A DNA stretch of 35,451 bases from assembly GCF_004771005.1 (NCBI RefSeq), contig NZ_RQHV01000059.1:1-35451 (forward strand), read 5' to 3'. The notes beneath the pieces are model-generated. The model saw nothing but the letters and a program-made list of their open reading frames with translations. It did not search any database and was not told the DNA's origin. Below are positions 16,861-24,272 of this stretch, in pieces; positions within the stretch are counted from its first letter, which is position 1; each line of letters opens with the position of its first letter. This DNA is from Leptospira ilyithenensis (GTDB taxonomy: Bacteria; Spirochaetota; Leptospiria; Leptospirales; Leptospiraceae). The translations under genes were made by a program, and so were the position numbers.

Positions 16861-17477
16861 TTCTTCTTAGCCGCTTTTTTAGCTTTGGCCTTTTTTACCG
16901 GCTTCTTCTTGATGCTCTTCTTTTTAGAAACAAGTTTTTTAGAAGACTTCTTTACCGCTTTCTTAGATTTTTTAGGAGTCGGCTTGGACTTTTTCGCCTT
17001 CGCTTTTTTCTTGGCTACCTTTACCTTTGCCTTCTTTTTAGCGGGTTTTGCTTTCTTCTTTGTAGCCTTTTTCTTAGGGGCGGATTTCTTTGCTTGTGGA
17101 GCAGGAGAAACGGTCTTCGCTACTGGTTCCGGCTTTGGAGCTGCTGCTTCCGGCTTGCTTCTAACAGCTGCTTGGTATGCAATCTCTCCCCATTCTTTCA
17201 AGTCTTCCGGAGATTCCCAAACTTCGGACGGGAAAGTCCAGTAACTCATCACAGCCGGAGCGCCTTCTTTTCCGTCATAGGTAAAAGGTCGTCCACCGGC
17301 CGCTTGGAATTTGGAAATAGTCTGATCGTCTACCTTTAAGTACAGCACATCTTCGGCGACAAGACCGAACATAACTCCGTCAAGATAGAGACCATGACCG
17401 CCAAACATAGCTCTGGCGGTCACATTTCCTAGGATAGATAATTTTTCGAGGGTTTCTTCAACAAATGGATTGGACAT
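16845..17477 (-). CDS. TfoX N-terminal domain protein with histone H1-like lysine tail
   Basis: 210 residues from the preferred ATG. A TTG at 17528 would add 17 residues but has no support, while MSNPFVEETLEKLSILGNV is the family start. Residues 1-90 form a TfoX N-terminal domain (ARAMFGGHGLYLDGVMFGLVAEDVLYLKVD). A Pro/Ala linker leads into about 80 residues made almost only of Lys, Ala, Pro and Ser in KKAK or KKSK units, like eukaryotic H1 tails and bacterial AlgP/Hc1-type proteins. DNA binding by the tail is likely. The TfoX half in other bacteria affects competence genes, but no competence role can be claimed here. The long open frames on the opposite strand are artefacts of the repeated tail. 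Confidence 0.85.
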   Translation of the reverse strand: MSNPFVEETLEKLSILGNVTARAMFGGHGLYLDGVMFGLVAEDVLYLKVDDQTISKFQAAGGRPFTYDGKEGAPAVMSYWTFPSEVWESPEDLKEWGEIAYQAAVRSKPEAAAPKPEPVAKTVSPAPQAKKSAPKKKATKKKAKPAKKKAKVKVAKKKAKAKKSKPTPKKSKKAVKKSSKKLVSKKKSIKKKPVKKAKAKKAAKKKKRSK

Positions 17478-17542
17478 AATGGTTTTCACTGACAAATACT
17501 GATCGACATAGTCCCTTTTGTCAAACAAAACTAATATACTGT

Positions 17543-18004
17543 ATGGCAGAGATTCAAATCAAAAAAGAAAAATCCGATTCACCGGTTGTTTACAAAATGA
17601 GCAATGCTCTTTGGGAAGAAATCCAAACACGTTATTCGTTCCAAGCACCCAACCCCTATCAGCCCAAAGATTTTGCGGAAGACTGGTCGGGGGTTTGGAT
17701 CGCCTATGATGGGGAGACTGCCGTGGGAAGCATCGCTCTTTTGCCCTTCGAAGGAGAAGAAAGCGAATTGGATCTGATGTTTGTGTCAAAAAACCACAGA
17801 AAACAAGGGATCGCGGAAAAACTTTTAGCAACTGTGGAATCCTTTGCTACGGAAACCGGTTACACAAGCATCAAACTACGTGCAGGTGAGCCTCAACCTG
17901 AGGCAATCGCCTTTTACAAAAAGATGGGCTTCGAACCTATCCCCAGTTTTGGCAAATGGAAGTCCGATCTCACAGCGGTTTGTTTTGAAAAAGTTTTGAA
18001 CTGA
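17543..18004 (+). CDS. GNAT-family N-acetyltransferase
   Basis: 153 residues. The acetyl-CoA binding motif A is VSKNHRKQGIAEKLLATVE (about 82-100), preceded by the LDLMF strand. It is followed by IKLRAGEPQPEAIAFYKKMGFEPI, the usual motif B. VWIAYDGETAVGSIALLP is the expected middle strand pair. It is divergent from the TfoX-like gene with 65 bp between the two start codons. The acceptor substrate cannot be predicted. Confidence 0.88.
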   Translation: MAEIQIKKEKSDSPVVYKMSNALWEEIQTRYSFQAPNPYQPKDFAEDWSGVWIAYDGETAVGSIALLPFEGEESELDLMFVSKNHRKQGIAEKLLATVESFATETGYTSIKLRAGEPQPEAIAFYKKMGFEPIPSFGKWKSDLTAVCFEKVLN

Positions 18005-18081
18005 TTTTTCGGCAGCCTTGAATCCGGTTTTCAGGGTGCCTCGCTTATTGCCTTATTTTCGGTTTGCAAACGGGGCAAACT

Positions 18082-18213
18082 TTATTTAGGCATTTCGGAA
18101 ATCGAAACTTCAAAAAACACATCTACGGAATGTTTGATCGCTTCTTTCGAATAATTCACAAGAACGTCTTTCGGTTGAAAGAGCCAAAAAGGAAATAAAA
18201 CGATCCGTAATAC
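18082..18213 (-). pseudogene. Possible 3' remnant of an unidentified gene
   Basis: A 43-codon open stretch reading FWLFQPKDVLVNYSKEAIK and then HSVDVFFEVSISEMPK before a TAA. The composition is protein-like, but an in-frame TGA precedes it and no start codon with a ribosome site is present. It may be the tail of a lost gene. It could also be chance. Confidence 0.25.
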
Positions 18214-18330
18214 TCAAGAGTACGGATCGATTTCGATCGAAGATAATTCTTTTTTTGAACCCAAGTCATCGTAATAAATCGGATCATCCGAACTTTTTAA
18301 AATTCAACCATAGAAATAACAAAAAAAAAT

Positions 18331-18385
18331 GATTGCATTTTGCAAGTAGATTGATGCCATCATACTTGCAAAATGCAAGTATGAT
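18331..18385. promoter_or_regulatory. Operators for the HxlR regulator upstream of the SDR gene
   Basis: At 18359-18385 a perfect inverted repeat has 12-bp arms (ATCATACTTGCA / TGCAAGTATGAT) around AAA. The core ACTTGCA-AAA-TGCAAGT (18364-18380) recurs with small changes at 18331-18347 (GATTGCA-TTT-TGCAAGT). It also recurs twice beside the hxlR gene at 19705-19754. The shared motif at both ends of the locus implies one regulator, most likely the HxlR protein encoded at 19278-19688. Confidence 0.7.
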
Positions 18386-18400
18386 TATGGATAACAAAAA

Positions 18401-19201
18401 ATGAAACAAACAATTTTAGTAACCGGGGCTTCTTCCGGTATCGGATTACTTATCGCCAACAGACTCCATAAAGACGGTCATAGTGTAATTGGTACGAGCC
18501 GTAATCCGAAAAAATACCAATCTGAATTGCCTTTCAAATTATTATCATTGGATATTTCCGATGATCATTCGATCGAATCTTTCGGTAAGCAGCTATTCAA
18601 CGAAATTGATCAACTGGATGTGCTCGTCAATAATGCAGGGTATTTGGTAACAGGGCTTGCCGAAGAAACCTCCGTCGCATTGGGAAAACAGCAACTGGAA
18701 ACAAACTTTTGGGGAACCGTCAAACTCACAAACGAGCTGTTGCCATATTTCAGAAAGCAAAGGCGCGGAAAAATCATCACAGTCGGTTCAATCTTAGGCT
18801 TAATAGGTCTTCCGAATGTCGCTTATTACTCAGCTTCAAAACATGCTTTGGAAGGTTATTTTAAAGCGCTGCGATTTGAATTAAATCAATTTAACATCAA
18901 GGTGTGCATGGTTGAGCCCATGGGTTTCAAAACCAATATCGGTGAAAATGCATCTAGAGCTACCGGAAATATAAATGAATACGATTTATACCGACAAAAG
19001 ATCTCAACATTCATGAAAAAGGAATTTGATAACGCGCCTGGTCCGGAGCCTGTCGTAAATCAGGTAATAAAGATCGTGCACGAAAAAGTTCCTAAATTCA
19101 GTTATCCTATAGGAAAAGGTGCATCGATTTTTCTAGCACTACATCGGTATGCTTATAATACTTTTGAAGCCGCAATTCTAAAACGAGTGAATCAAGCATG
19201 A
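18401..19201 (+). CDS. Classical short-chain dehydrogenase/reductase
   Basis: 266 residues. The cofactor motif TGASSGIG is at 8-15, NNAG at 77-80, catalytic Ser130 in TVGSILG, and Tyr143 and Lys147 in YYSASK, all intact. It resembles the oxidoreductase group often annotated as SDR family oxidoreductase with an MVEPMGFKT segment. It probably reduces or oxidises a small alcohol or carbonyl with NAD(P). The start lies 15 bp after a long palindrome, with no obvious ribosome site. Shared operators link it to the HxlR regulator that is convergent downstream. Confidence 0.9.
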   Translation: MKQTILVTGASSGIGLLIANRLHKDGHSVIGTSRNPKKYQSELPFKLLSLDISDDHSIESFGKQLFNEIDQLDVLVNNAGYLVTGLAEETSVALGKQQLETNFWGTVKLTNELLPYFRKQRRGKIITVGSILGLIGLPNVAYYSASKHALEGYFKALRFELNQFNIKVCMVEPMGFKTNIGENASRATGNINEYDLYRQKISTFMKKEFDNAPGPEPVVNQVIKIVHEKVPKFSYPIGKGASIFLALHRYAYNTFEAAILKRVNQA

Positions 19202-19260
19202 ATAAAAATAAGATCACTATTTGGTGACCCGCATTCTCGGAATTATGCGATTCATATCGG

Positions 19261-19282
19261 CCTGATCTGTTTACAGATCAGG
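19261..19282. terminator. Hairpin between convergent SDR and hxlR genes
   Basis: CCTGATCTG (19261-19269) pairs perfectly with CAGATCAGG (19274-19282) around TTTA. The right arm covers the hxlR stop codon. There is no long T run, so termination efficiency is uncertain. Confidence 0.5.
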
Positions 19283-19688
19283 GTCGCTCTAATCCTTTGG
19301 TCATCGTTTTAATGAATCCGACCTTATCCTTTTTCACTTCCTTCAACATAGCCTTTCTATCTGCGGGTATGGGTGAATATTTTTCAGCCCATAAATTTAT
19401 TTCAATGAGTATAGGAAGCAAATCTATCCCTTTTCGGGTTAACTTATATAGCACTTTCGCTTTGCTATCGGGGTGAGCTTGTTTTGCTATGATCTTATTT
19501 TCTTCGAGTGTCTGCAATCTTGACGCTAAAATGTTTGTCGCTATTCCTTCCTCCGACTTTAGAAAATCGCCATAGGTGCATTCTTTCGCAAACATCAGAT
19601 CCCTCACGATCAATAGGGACCACTTGTCTCCCCACATATCGAGGGAACAACTAATAGGACAATCCGATCTTTTTTTAATTGGAGTCAT
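19278..19688 (-). CDS. HxlR-family winged-helix regulator
   Basis: 136 residues with the family signature RSDCPISCSLDMWGDKWSLLIVRDLMF, then SEEGIATNILASRLQTLEENKII and YKLTRKGIDLLPILIEINLWAEKY. The Cys in the SDCP segment is typical and in some relatives senses aldehydes or disulfide stress. That chemistry is not shown here. A GTG at 19706 would add six residues but lies inside the operator. The ATG at 19688 is preferred. The gene is flanked by its presumed binding motifs and is divergent from a broken oxidoreductase gene. Confidence 0.88.
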   Translation of the reverse strand: MTPIKKRSDCPISCSLDMWGDKWSLLIVRDLMFAKECTYGDFLKSEEGIATNILASRLQTLEENKIIAKQAHPDSKAKVLYKLTRKGIDLLPILIEINLWAEKYSPIPADRKAMLKEVKKDKVGFIKTMTKGLERP

Positions 19689-19704
19689 AAAAAATTTCTT
19701 TATC

Positions 19705-19754
19705 ACTTGCGTTTTGCAAGTCTATTAATTCAGAATTACTTGCATTTTACAATT
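19705..19754. promoter_or_regulatory. Operators between hxlR and the broken oxidoreductase gene
   Basis: ACTTGCG-TTT-TGCAAGT (19705-19721) has one arm mismatch relative to the perfect copy at 18364-18380. ACTTGCA-TTT-TACAATT (19738-19754) keeps only one good half. The two sites are 33 bp apart in the divergent space, suited to control hxlR itself and the gene on its right. Confidence 0.65.
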
Positions 19755-19773
19755 AAGTATTAAGGAAAATAAC

Positions 19774-19951
19774 ATGAAAGCACATATTGTCGACAGTTAC
19801 GGAAAAAAAAACCGGCTTAAAGTCGATTGAAATGGCAGATCCGGAAATTCGAGAAGACGAAGTATTGGTTCAGATTTGGGCCGCTGGTGTTGTGGTCAAG
19901 GTCGGATCCAATGCGCAACGATTTAAAGTCGGGGACGAGATCTATGCAAGA
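19774..19951 (+). pseudogene. Broken zinc-independent alcohol dehydrogenase/quinone reductase (MDR family)
   Basis: AAGGA lies eight bases before an ATG that begins MKAHIVDSYG, the normal start of NADPH:quinone reductase-like MDR proteins. A run of eight A near 19801 shifts the frame. The rest continues one frame over as GLKSIEMADPEIREDEVLVQIWAAGV, then VVKVGSNAQRFKVGDEIYAR. Comparison with the family pattern shows that the segment normally between AAGVN and AGVVVKVG (roughly 35 residues) is missing. After YAR the sequence becomes unrelated and stops at 20027-20029. So there are three lesions: a frameshift, an internal deletion and a 3' truncation next to transposase remnants. Confidence 0.75.
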
Positions 19952-20013
19952 AGCGGCTTCTATACCTTTGGTTTTTCGAGGATTTTTAGGGATATTACAA
20001 AACCGGTTTTATC

Positions 20014-20552
20014 CCTTCTTCTTTTTTAGAGTCGCCTATAAAACTTAGGTCTTTATCTCTCGATTCATTTCTTGTTGGGATTGAAAATATCAGATGGAGT
20101 GAAAAAAGAAAAATTCAAATTTATGAAAATCTTAATTATGAATCACCTGAGTATGAAACAAGCAGGCAATCCGAATGTATCGTATATACAATTCATTTAA
20201 TCGAGCAGATCAATCTTCTTGATCATCAGATTGCAAAAATGAATTCAGATATTGATAGTCTTTACAACAATCATTCCGGTAGCCGCATTCTCAGTTCCAT
20301 TCCTGCAATGGGAACCATGATAGGCGCGACTCTTCTTGCGGAACTCTCCGATGAATCAAGAAGGTTCCGGGATTATCGGGCTTTTCAGGCATATGCAGGA
20401 ACATCTCCAATTTCCAGGCAAAGCGGGAAATCGCAGAAGCTGGTTGTTATGCGACGTTCGTGTAACAAACATTTACGACACGCTCTTTATTGGCTCGCAT
20501 TCAATTCATTGACTCGTGTGGAATGGGCTAGATAATTTTACGACGCACAGGG
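20014..20552 (+). mobile_element. IS110-family transposase remnant
   Basis: An open frame without a start runs from about 20014 and reads into SRILSSIPAMGTMIGATLLAEL, RFRDYRAFQAYAGTSPISRQSG and LRHALYWLAFNSLTRVEWAR. This is the C-terminal transposase_20 half of IS110-type enzymes. The catalytic N-terminal DEDD half is absent. A TAA interrupts the frame at 20533-20535, after which FYDAQ continues the family pattern for a few codons. The sequence then switches to a different transposase. No terminal sequences were recognised. It is inactive. Confidence 0.75.
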
Positions 20553-21079
20553 GCTTTGTTTCCAGTAGTGTTTGCAAAGATATGATCCGGGAAGCATTTC
20601 AAACATTAGGAAATGACCTGCAAGCTCTTTCGATGCCGGATCTTTTTCCTATCCTCAATCTCAATCTTTCCAAAGAAACTAGCTACGTTCATTTAATGAC
20701 CGACGGAGGGTCTGAGAACAAAGGAGAATTGAACGGATGGATCAACCAGAGTGGTGTAGCAATCAACAAGATCATTGCACAGAAAGATGTTACATTTTCC
20801 AACAGTCAGATCGAGGCGTTGAACAAAATTATAAAATACCAATTTCTTTATCACCAGGAAATTCATAACTTACAAGAGTTAGATGAAATGATGAAATCCT
20901 GGATCTCTGTATACAACTCGGAGAGGCCGAACAAAGTCGGAAACTACTTACTAACCCCTGAAGAAATTTATAATGGCCATAACAAAGATTCCGTTTTATC
21001 AAAGGAAGAATCCAGGGAAAACAGACAAAAAAGAACTCTAGAAAATCAGAATTTCGACTGCGGAACCTGCACGATTTAA
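20553..21079 (+). pseudogene. rve/DDE-type transposase C-terminal remnant
   Basis: The frame gives CKDMIREAFQTLGNDLQ, then LMTDGGSENKGELNGWI, DVTFSNSQIEALNKIIKYQF, then WISVYNSERP and LTPEEIYNGH. It therefore keeps the second Asp (TDGGSEN) and the Glu (NSQIEALNK) of an integrase-core DDE triad, as in IS3- or IS481-like enzymes. The N-terminal DNA-binding region and first Asp are missing because the IS110 remnant is joined directly to it. An ATG at 20516 lies in the overlapping part and is unlikely to be a natural start. Confidence 0.7.
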
Positions 21080-21302
21080 ACTTTTCCAGCAATTTACTAT
21101 GCTTTAAGACTCGTTAACCTGCAATTTTCGTTCCTATTTCTAAAAGTTCGTATTAACGAACCCGTTTGTCCCATTCGCACTTGGTTTGTGCTGGGCTTGG
21201 GCCAGTGGGCTTGCCGTAAAACACCTAACACAAAAATGTTGATTGGCTACAGCTTTCTCAAAATCACTGAAAATTTTAAATTTAAGTTCGCCTTTCTGGC
21301 AA
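21080..21302. other. Intergenic spacer with inverted repeats
   Basis: No gene is visible between the transposase remnant and arsS. A small hairpin, TTCGT / ACGAA (21147-21160, loop ATTA), precedes a GC-richer stretch (GCTGGGCTTGGGCCAGTGGG, 21191-21210). That stretch ends in ACCTAAC near 21223. The composition differs from both sides, which fits a mobile-element edge or dispersed repeat. Confidence 0.35.
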
Positions 21303-22292
21303 TTAGGCGACTTCCCCACCACAACTGGAACCGGCACCGGCGGTACATCCGAAACAATGATTCGCCACCACTATGTTGCGATTCACAAATGTTTCATAAT
21401 CGAAATTATTAATATGAGAAACTGGTTTTGCTTCCAACTCCAACATCTGGTTGAAATCGCAGTCGTAAATTTTTCCATCATACCCGACTGAAATTTGGTG
21501 GCGACACATCAAACCTTCCAATGTCATCGGGTTGTACGCATTGACCAAAGTTTCCATATAAGTCTCAAACTTACCGGTTCTTACAAGAGCGCCTAAGTAG
21601 CGATTGATGGGCATGTTATTAATACAATAAAGATTGTTAAATACGATTCCGTACTTTTTGTCCAGATTTTCCTTAAATTCACGCTCTAATTGTTTTTGCG
21701 CAGAACTCAAAAAAACTCCAACAGGGTTATAAACCAAATTTAAAGGAAGCCTGATACCGTATCCGAGTTTATTTAACTTTTGCAAGGCGGTAATGGATTT
21801 ATTAAAGACTCCGTCCCCTCTCTGTTGATCGGTCCTTGATTGACTGAAATAAGGCAAGGAAGAACAAATTTCCACGTCATTTGCAGCCAAAAACTCATGG
21901 AGATCTTCATTCCCTTTTTCTTCCAAAATAGTAAGATTGCAACGATCGATTATTTTTTTGTCAAGTTTGCGAACTTCCTCCACAAGATACCTGAAATGGA
22001 TATTTCCTTCGGGTGCCCCACCGGTAATATCAACGGTTTGAATCTCGGGAACGGATTTGATAATAGAGAGGCATTTGTCGATCGTCTCTCTTGTCATCAT
22101 TTCCGTTCGAATCGGAGATGCGTCCACATGACAATGTTTACATGCTTGATTGCACCATTTACCTACGTTGATCTGAAAAGTAGTCAATGTTAATCCCGTC
22201 AAAGGATTCTTTGCATCCGTTCCGATTCTAATCTTTGTTCCGAAAGAATCAGGATAAGATCCCAGAATATTCATCTGCTCATCAACTAACAT
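21303..22292 (-). CDS. arsS: Arsenosugar biosynthesis radical SAM protein ArsS
   Basis: 329 residues. The radical SAM cluster motif CNQACKHC (C47, C51, C54) is preceded by FQINVGKW and followed by the SAM-binding DITGGAPE segment. The C-terminal third has the DUF3641 Cys motifs: MCRHQISVGYDGKIYDCDF and the extreme end C313-x2-C316 with C324 (CFGCTAGAGSSCGG). This layout is that of ArsS, the enzyme thought to join the SAM-derived deoxyadenosyl moiety to methylated arsenic on the way to arsenosugars. AAGGAG lies eight bases before the ATG. The partner peroxidase-like gene ends 28 bp upstream, so the two form an operon. No arsM methyltransferase or arsR is in the window. Confidence 0.9.
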   Translation of the reverse strand: MLVDEQMNILGSYPDSFGTKIRIGTDAKNPLTGLTLTTFQINVGKWCNQACKHCHVDASPIRTEMMTRETIDKCLSIIKSVPEIQTVDITGGAPEGNIHFRYLVEEVRKLDKKIIDRCNLTILEEKGNEDLHEFLAANDVEICSSLPYFSQSRTDQQRGDGVFNKSITALQKLNKLGYGIRLPLNLVYNPVGVFLSSAQKQLEREFKENLDKKYGIVFNNLYCINNMPINRYLGALVRTGKFETYMETLVNAYNPMTLEGLMCRHQISVGYDGKIYDCDFNQMLELEAKPVSHINNFDYETFVNRNIVVANHCFGCTAGAGSSCGGEVA

Positions 22293-22320
22293 AGACTATC
22301 TCCTTCTTGTTAACTACCGA

Positions 22321-22659
22321 TTAGATAGAAAGTTCATCGATTTTGTTATGCATTTGAACGCTGTGAACCAAGTTGATTCCCGCCGCCATTGCCGCAGCAA
22401 CATGAACCGCTTCATTCATTTGTGCTTCATCGGCACCTTTTTGTAAAGAAGTTGCAGTATAAGCATCAATACAATAAGGGCACTTTAAAGCATGGGAAAC
22501 TGCAAGCGCGATCAAAGCTTTTTCTCTCTCACTCAGAGCGCCTTCCGCCATAACAGCACCGTAGTAAGCGAAAAATTTGTCCGCCAAGTCTTTATTGACT
22601 CTTCCGATTTCAGGAAACTTTGCCAGATCCTTTGCATTATAGTAATGATTTGCACTCAT
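22321..22659 (-). CDS. Arsenosugar-associated AhpD/CMD peroxidase-like protein
   Basis: 112 residues of the carboxymuconolactone decarboxylase/AhpD fold. The redox motif C60-P-Y-C63 sits in SHALKCPYCIDAYTATSLQKG, and AAAMAAGINLVHSVQMHNK forms the last helix. Members of this group lie beside ArsS, and some relatives carry selenocysteine at the first Cys. Here both positions are Cys codons. The ATG at 22659 is chosen because it has AGAGG upstream. The GTG twelve bases earlier is too close to that site. It is the first gene of the pair with arsS, and a thiol-dependent reduction step is inferred. Confidence 0.87.
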   Translation of the reverse strand: MSANHYYNAKDLAKFPEIGRVNKDLADKFFAYYGAVMAEGALSEREKALIALAVSHALKCPYCIDAYTATSLQKGADEAQMNEAVHVAAAMAAGINLVHSVQMHNKIDELSI

Positions 22660-22778
22660 GAAAACATACACCTCTTTTGGTTTGTCTTATCTATTGCCAT
22701 AATGGAAAGTCAAGGTCTACACAACAAGTCCGTTATAACAGATACATATGCCAAAATACTGGATATTTGCTAAGTAAA

Positions 22779-24272
22779 CTAATCAGACGTACCAATCTGG
22801 ATTTTTTCCTCCGGGATTCTAGGAATCTCTCCAATCGCAACTCCCAATGCCACCCGGTTGAGAAACCTTTGGTAATTTGATTTTTTGAAAGTGATTTCCG
22901 AATTCAAAGTGGCGAGCCTCGTCGAAATTACATCCACTAGGCTAGCGCGGCCCATTCGATAACCGGATTCCTGACTTGCCAAACTGTCTTTCGCATATTG
23001 ATAAGCCTTTTCATAGATAATACACATTCGCTCCGAGTTTTCCAGACTTTGAGTCGCATTTTGAATCTCTTGGAGAGCAGCTCTTCTGGTTTGAGAAGCG
23101 TTCAACTTCGCTTGTTTGGTGGCGGATTCCGCATTTTTCAAATCAGCCATTTGCCCTAAAGGGGTAAGAGGCATAGTCACTGCCAATTGCGCCGTCACAT
23201 CTTTGTTTCTCGTTTGACCTTCCATAGGAAACGAATAATACGTGTTCACTGCCACATTCGGAGAAAATCCGAACCAAGCTTTGTTTTCATTTGCCTTCGC
23301 CACTTCAATTCCTTTCTGAGTGGAAATGACATCATATCTCTTTGGCAAATATTCATCCACTTTTCCGATTTGAATTTTTTCGAGCGGACTTGCTATGCCT
23401 GCCAGTTTGATTTTGGTATCGAAACCTACCATCGTGGCCAAAGTCGTTTGCACCTGCTCCAATTGAAACTTGGTATCTTCCAAAATGGCTTGCGCATTGG
23501 TAAGTCCTGTTTCCGCATTGAGTAATTCCGATCGCATAATCCGGCCTAATGCATATAATCTTCTTCTTTCTTTCACGGATTCAGCATTCAACTCCAAAGC
23601 CTCGGCTGTATATTTTAAACTTTCTTCCAGTTGCAGAACATTAAAATACCCTTGGGCCAGTTCCAAATACATTCTGCCGGCTTCAAATTTAGCTTCCATT
23701 CGCCTTTGATCTGTTAAACTTTTATAAGCTTTGTAATCCTGATATGCGGTAAGCCCCCCGGTCAAAGGAAAACTGAGCAACAAACGGGAACCGGCACCGA
23801 CTGTCGGCGGCAAAGAAGAAGTCGTCGTAGAAGGCACCAAAGACAGATAATCGGCGTTTTGAATGGATTGGTAAGTTCTATAATTTTCCACCAAACTCGG
23901 TTCTGCGGTATGACCCGGGATTGAGTAAAACTTATTATAAACATAGGAAAGAGTTGGAAGAAAGCCTGCAAATGCTTTATCTTTCCCCGCCATTGCCTGG
24001 TTAGTCGCTTCGTCTTTCAAAGCGATTCTTTCCGTTCTTTCTACGGCCAAAACGAATAAATCATCCAAAGAAAGTGATTTTTTTTCGAGAGCAATTTCCA
24101 AGTCCTTTGTCGTAACCCCTGTTATTTTTTTCAAGCTTTCTTCTACAACTCCGTCATTTAGTTTTACTTCCGGGCGGGAAGAACAAGACCCAAAGGCAAA
24201 CAGTGCAAGTATAAAAATCGAAAATGAAAACAAATACAGACAAATGGTAGTTAGTTTGCGTTCATTCATCAT
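22779..24272 (-). CDS. TolC-family outer-membrane efflux lipoprotein
   Basis: 497 residues. A lipoprotein signal (FSFSIFILALFAFGSC, Cys near residue 29) is followed by long amphipathic helices typical of outer-membrane efflux proteins: LDDLFVLAVERTERIALKDE, YLELAQGYFNVLQLEESLKY, RLYALGRIMRSELLNAETGL and a repeat-like second half with YRMGRASLVDVISTRLATLN. The ATG at 24272 overlaps the RND stop (ATGA), so translation is coupled to the pump. A longer frame starting at 24470 is only overlap with the pump gene. It forms the outer channel of a tripartite exporter. Confidence 0.88.
   Translation of the reverse strand: MMNERKLTTICLYLFSFSIFILALFAFGSCSSRPEVKLNDGVVEESLKKITGVTTKDLEIALEKKSLSLDDLFVLAVERTERIALKDEATNQAMAGKDKAFAGFLPTLSYVYNKFYSIPGHTAEPSLVENYRTYQSIQNADYLSLVPSTTTSSLPPTVGAGSRLLLSFPLTGGLTAYQDYKAYKSLTDQRRMEAKFEAGRMYLELAQGYFNVLQLEESLKYTAEALELNAESVKERRRLYALGRIMRSELLNAETGLTNAQAILEDTKFQLEQVQTTLATMVGFDTKIKLAGIASPLEKIQIGKVDEYLPKRYDVISTQKGIEVAKANENKAWFGFSPNVAVNTYYSFPMEGQTRNKDVTAQLAVTMPLTPLGQMADLKNAESATKQAKLNASQTRRAALQEIQNATQSLENSERMCIIYEKAYQYAKDSLASQESGYRMGRASLVDVISTRLATLNSEITFKKSNYQRFLNRVALGVAIGEIPRIPEEKIQIGTSD

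Larger units (their letters stand above)
18005..18400. other. 396-bp intergenic region with gene remnant and hairpin
   Basis: No intact gene is seen. On the minus strand 18082-18213 is an open stretch of 43 codons ending in DVFFEVSISEMPK and stop. It reads like a protein C-terminus but has no convincing start. At 18201-18229 a strong hairpin (CGATCCGT and ACTC pairing with GAGT and ACGGATCG, with a 3-base bulge) overlaps its beginning. The right end holds the HxlR-type operators. Confidence 0.5.

Noticed and set aside
16623..17339. Long plus-strand frames (238 and 131 residues, rich in Phe and Leu) opposite the TfoX-like gene
   Set aside because: They are antisense artefacts of Lys codons (AAA, AAG read as TTT, CTT) in the lysine tail. 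The minus-strand protein has clear domain homology.
21147..21260. attC site near ACCTAAC beside the transposase remnant
   Set aside because: One box fits RYYYAAC, but no matching GTTRRRY box or nested stem could be found at the right distance.
22470..22485. Selenocysteine codon in the peroxidase-like protein
   Set aside because: Both positions of the CPYC motif are ordinary Cys codons. There is no in-frame TGA and no need for a SECIS element.
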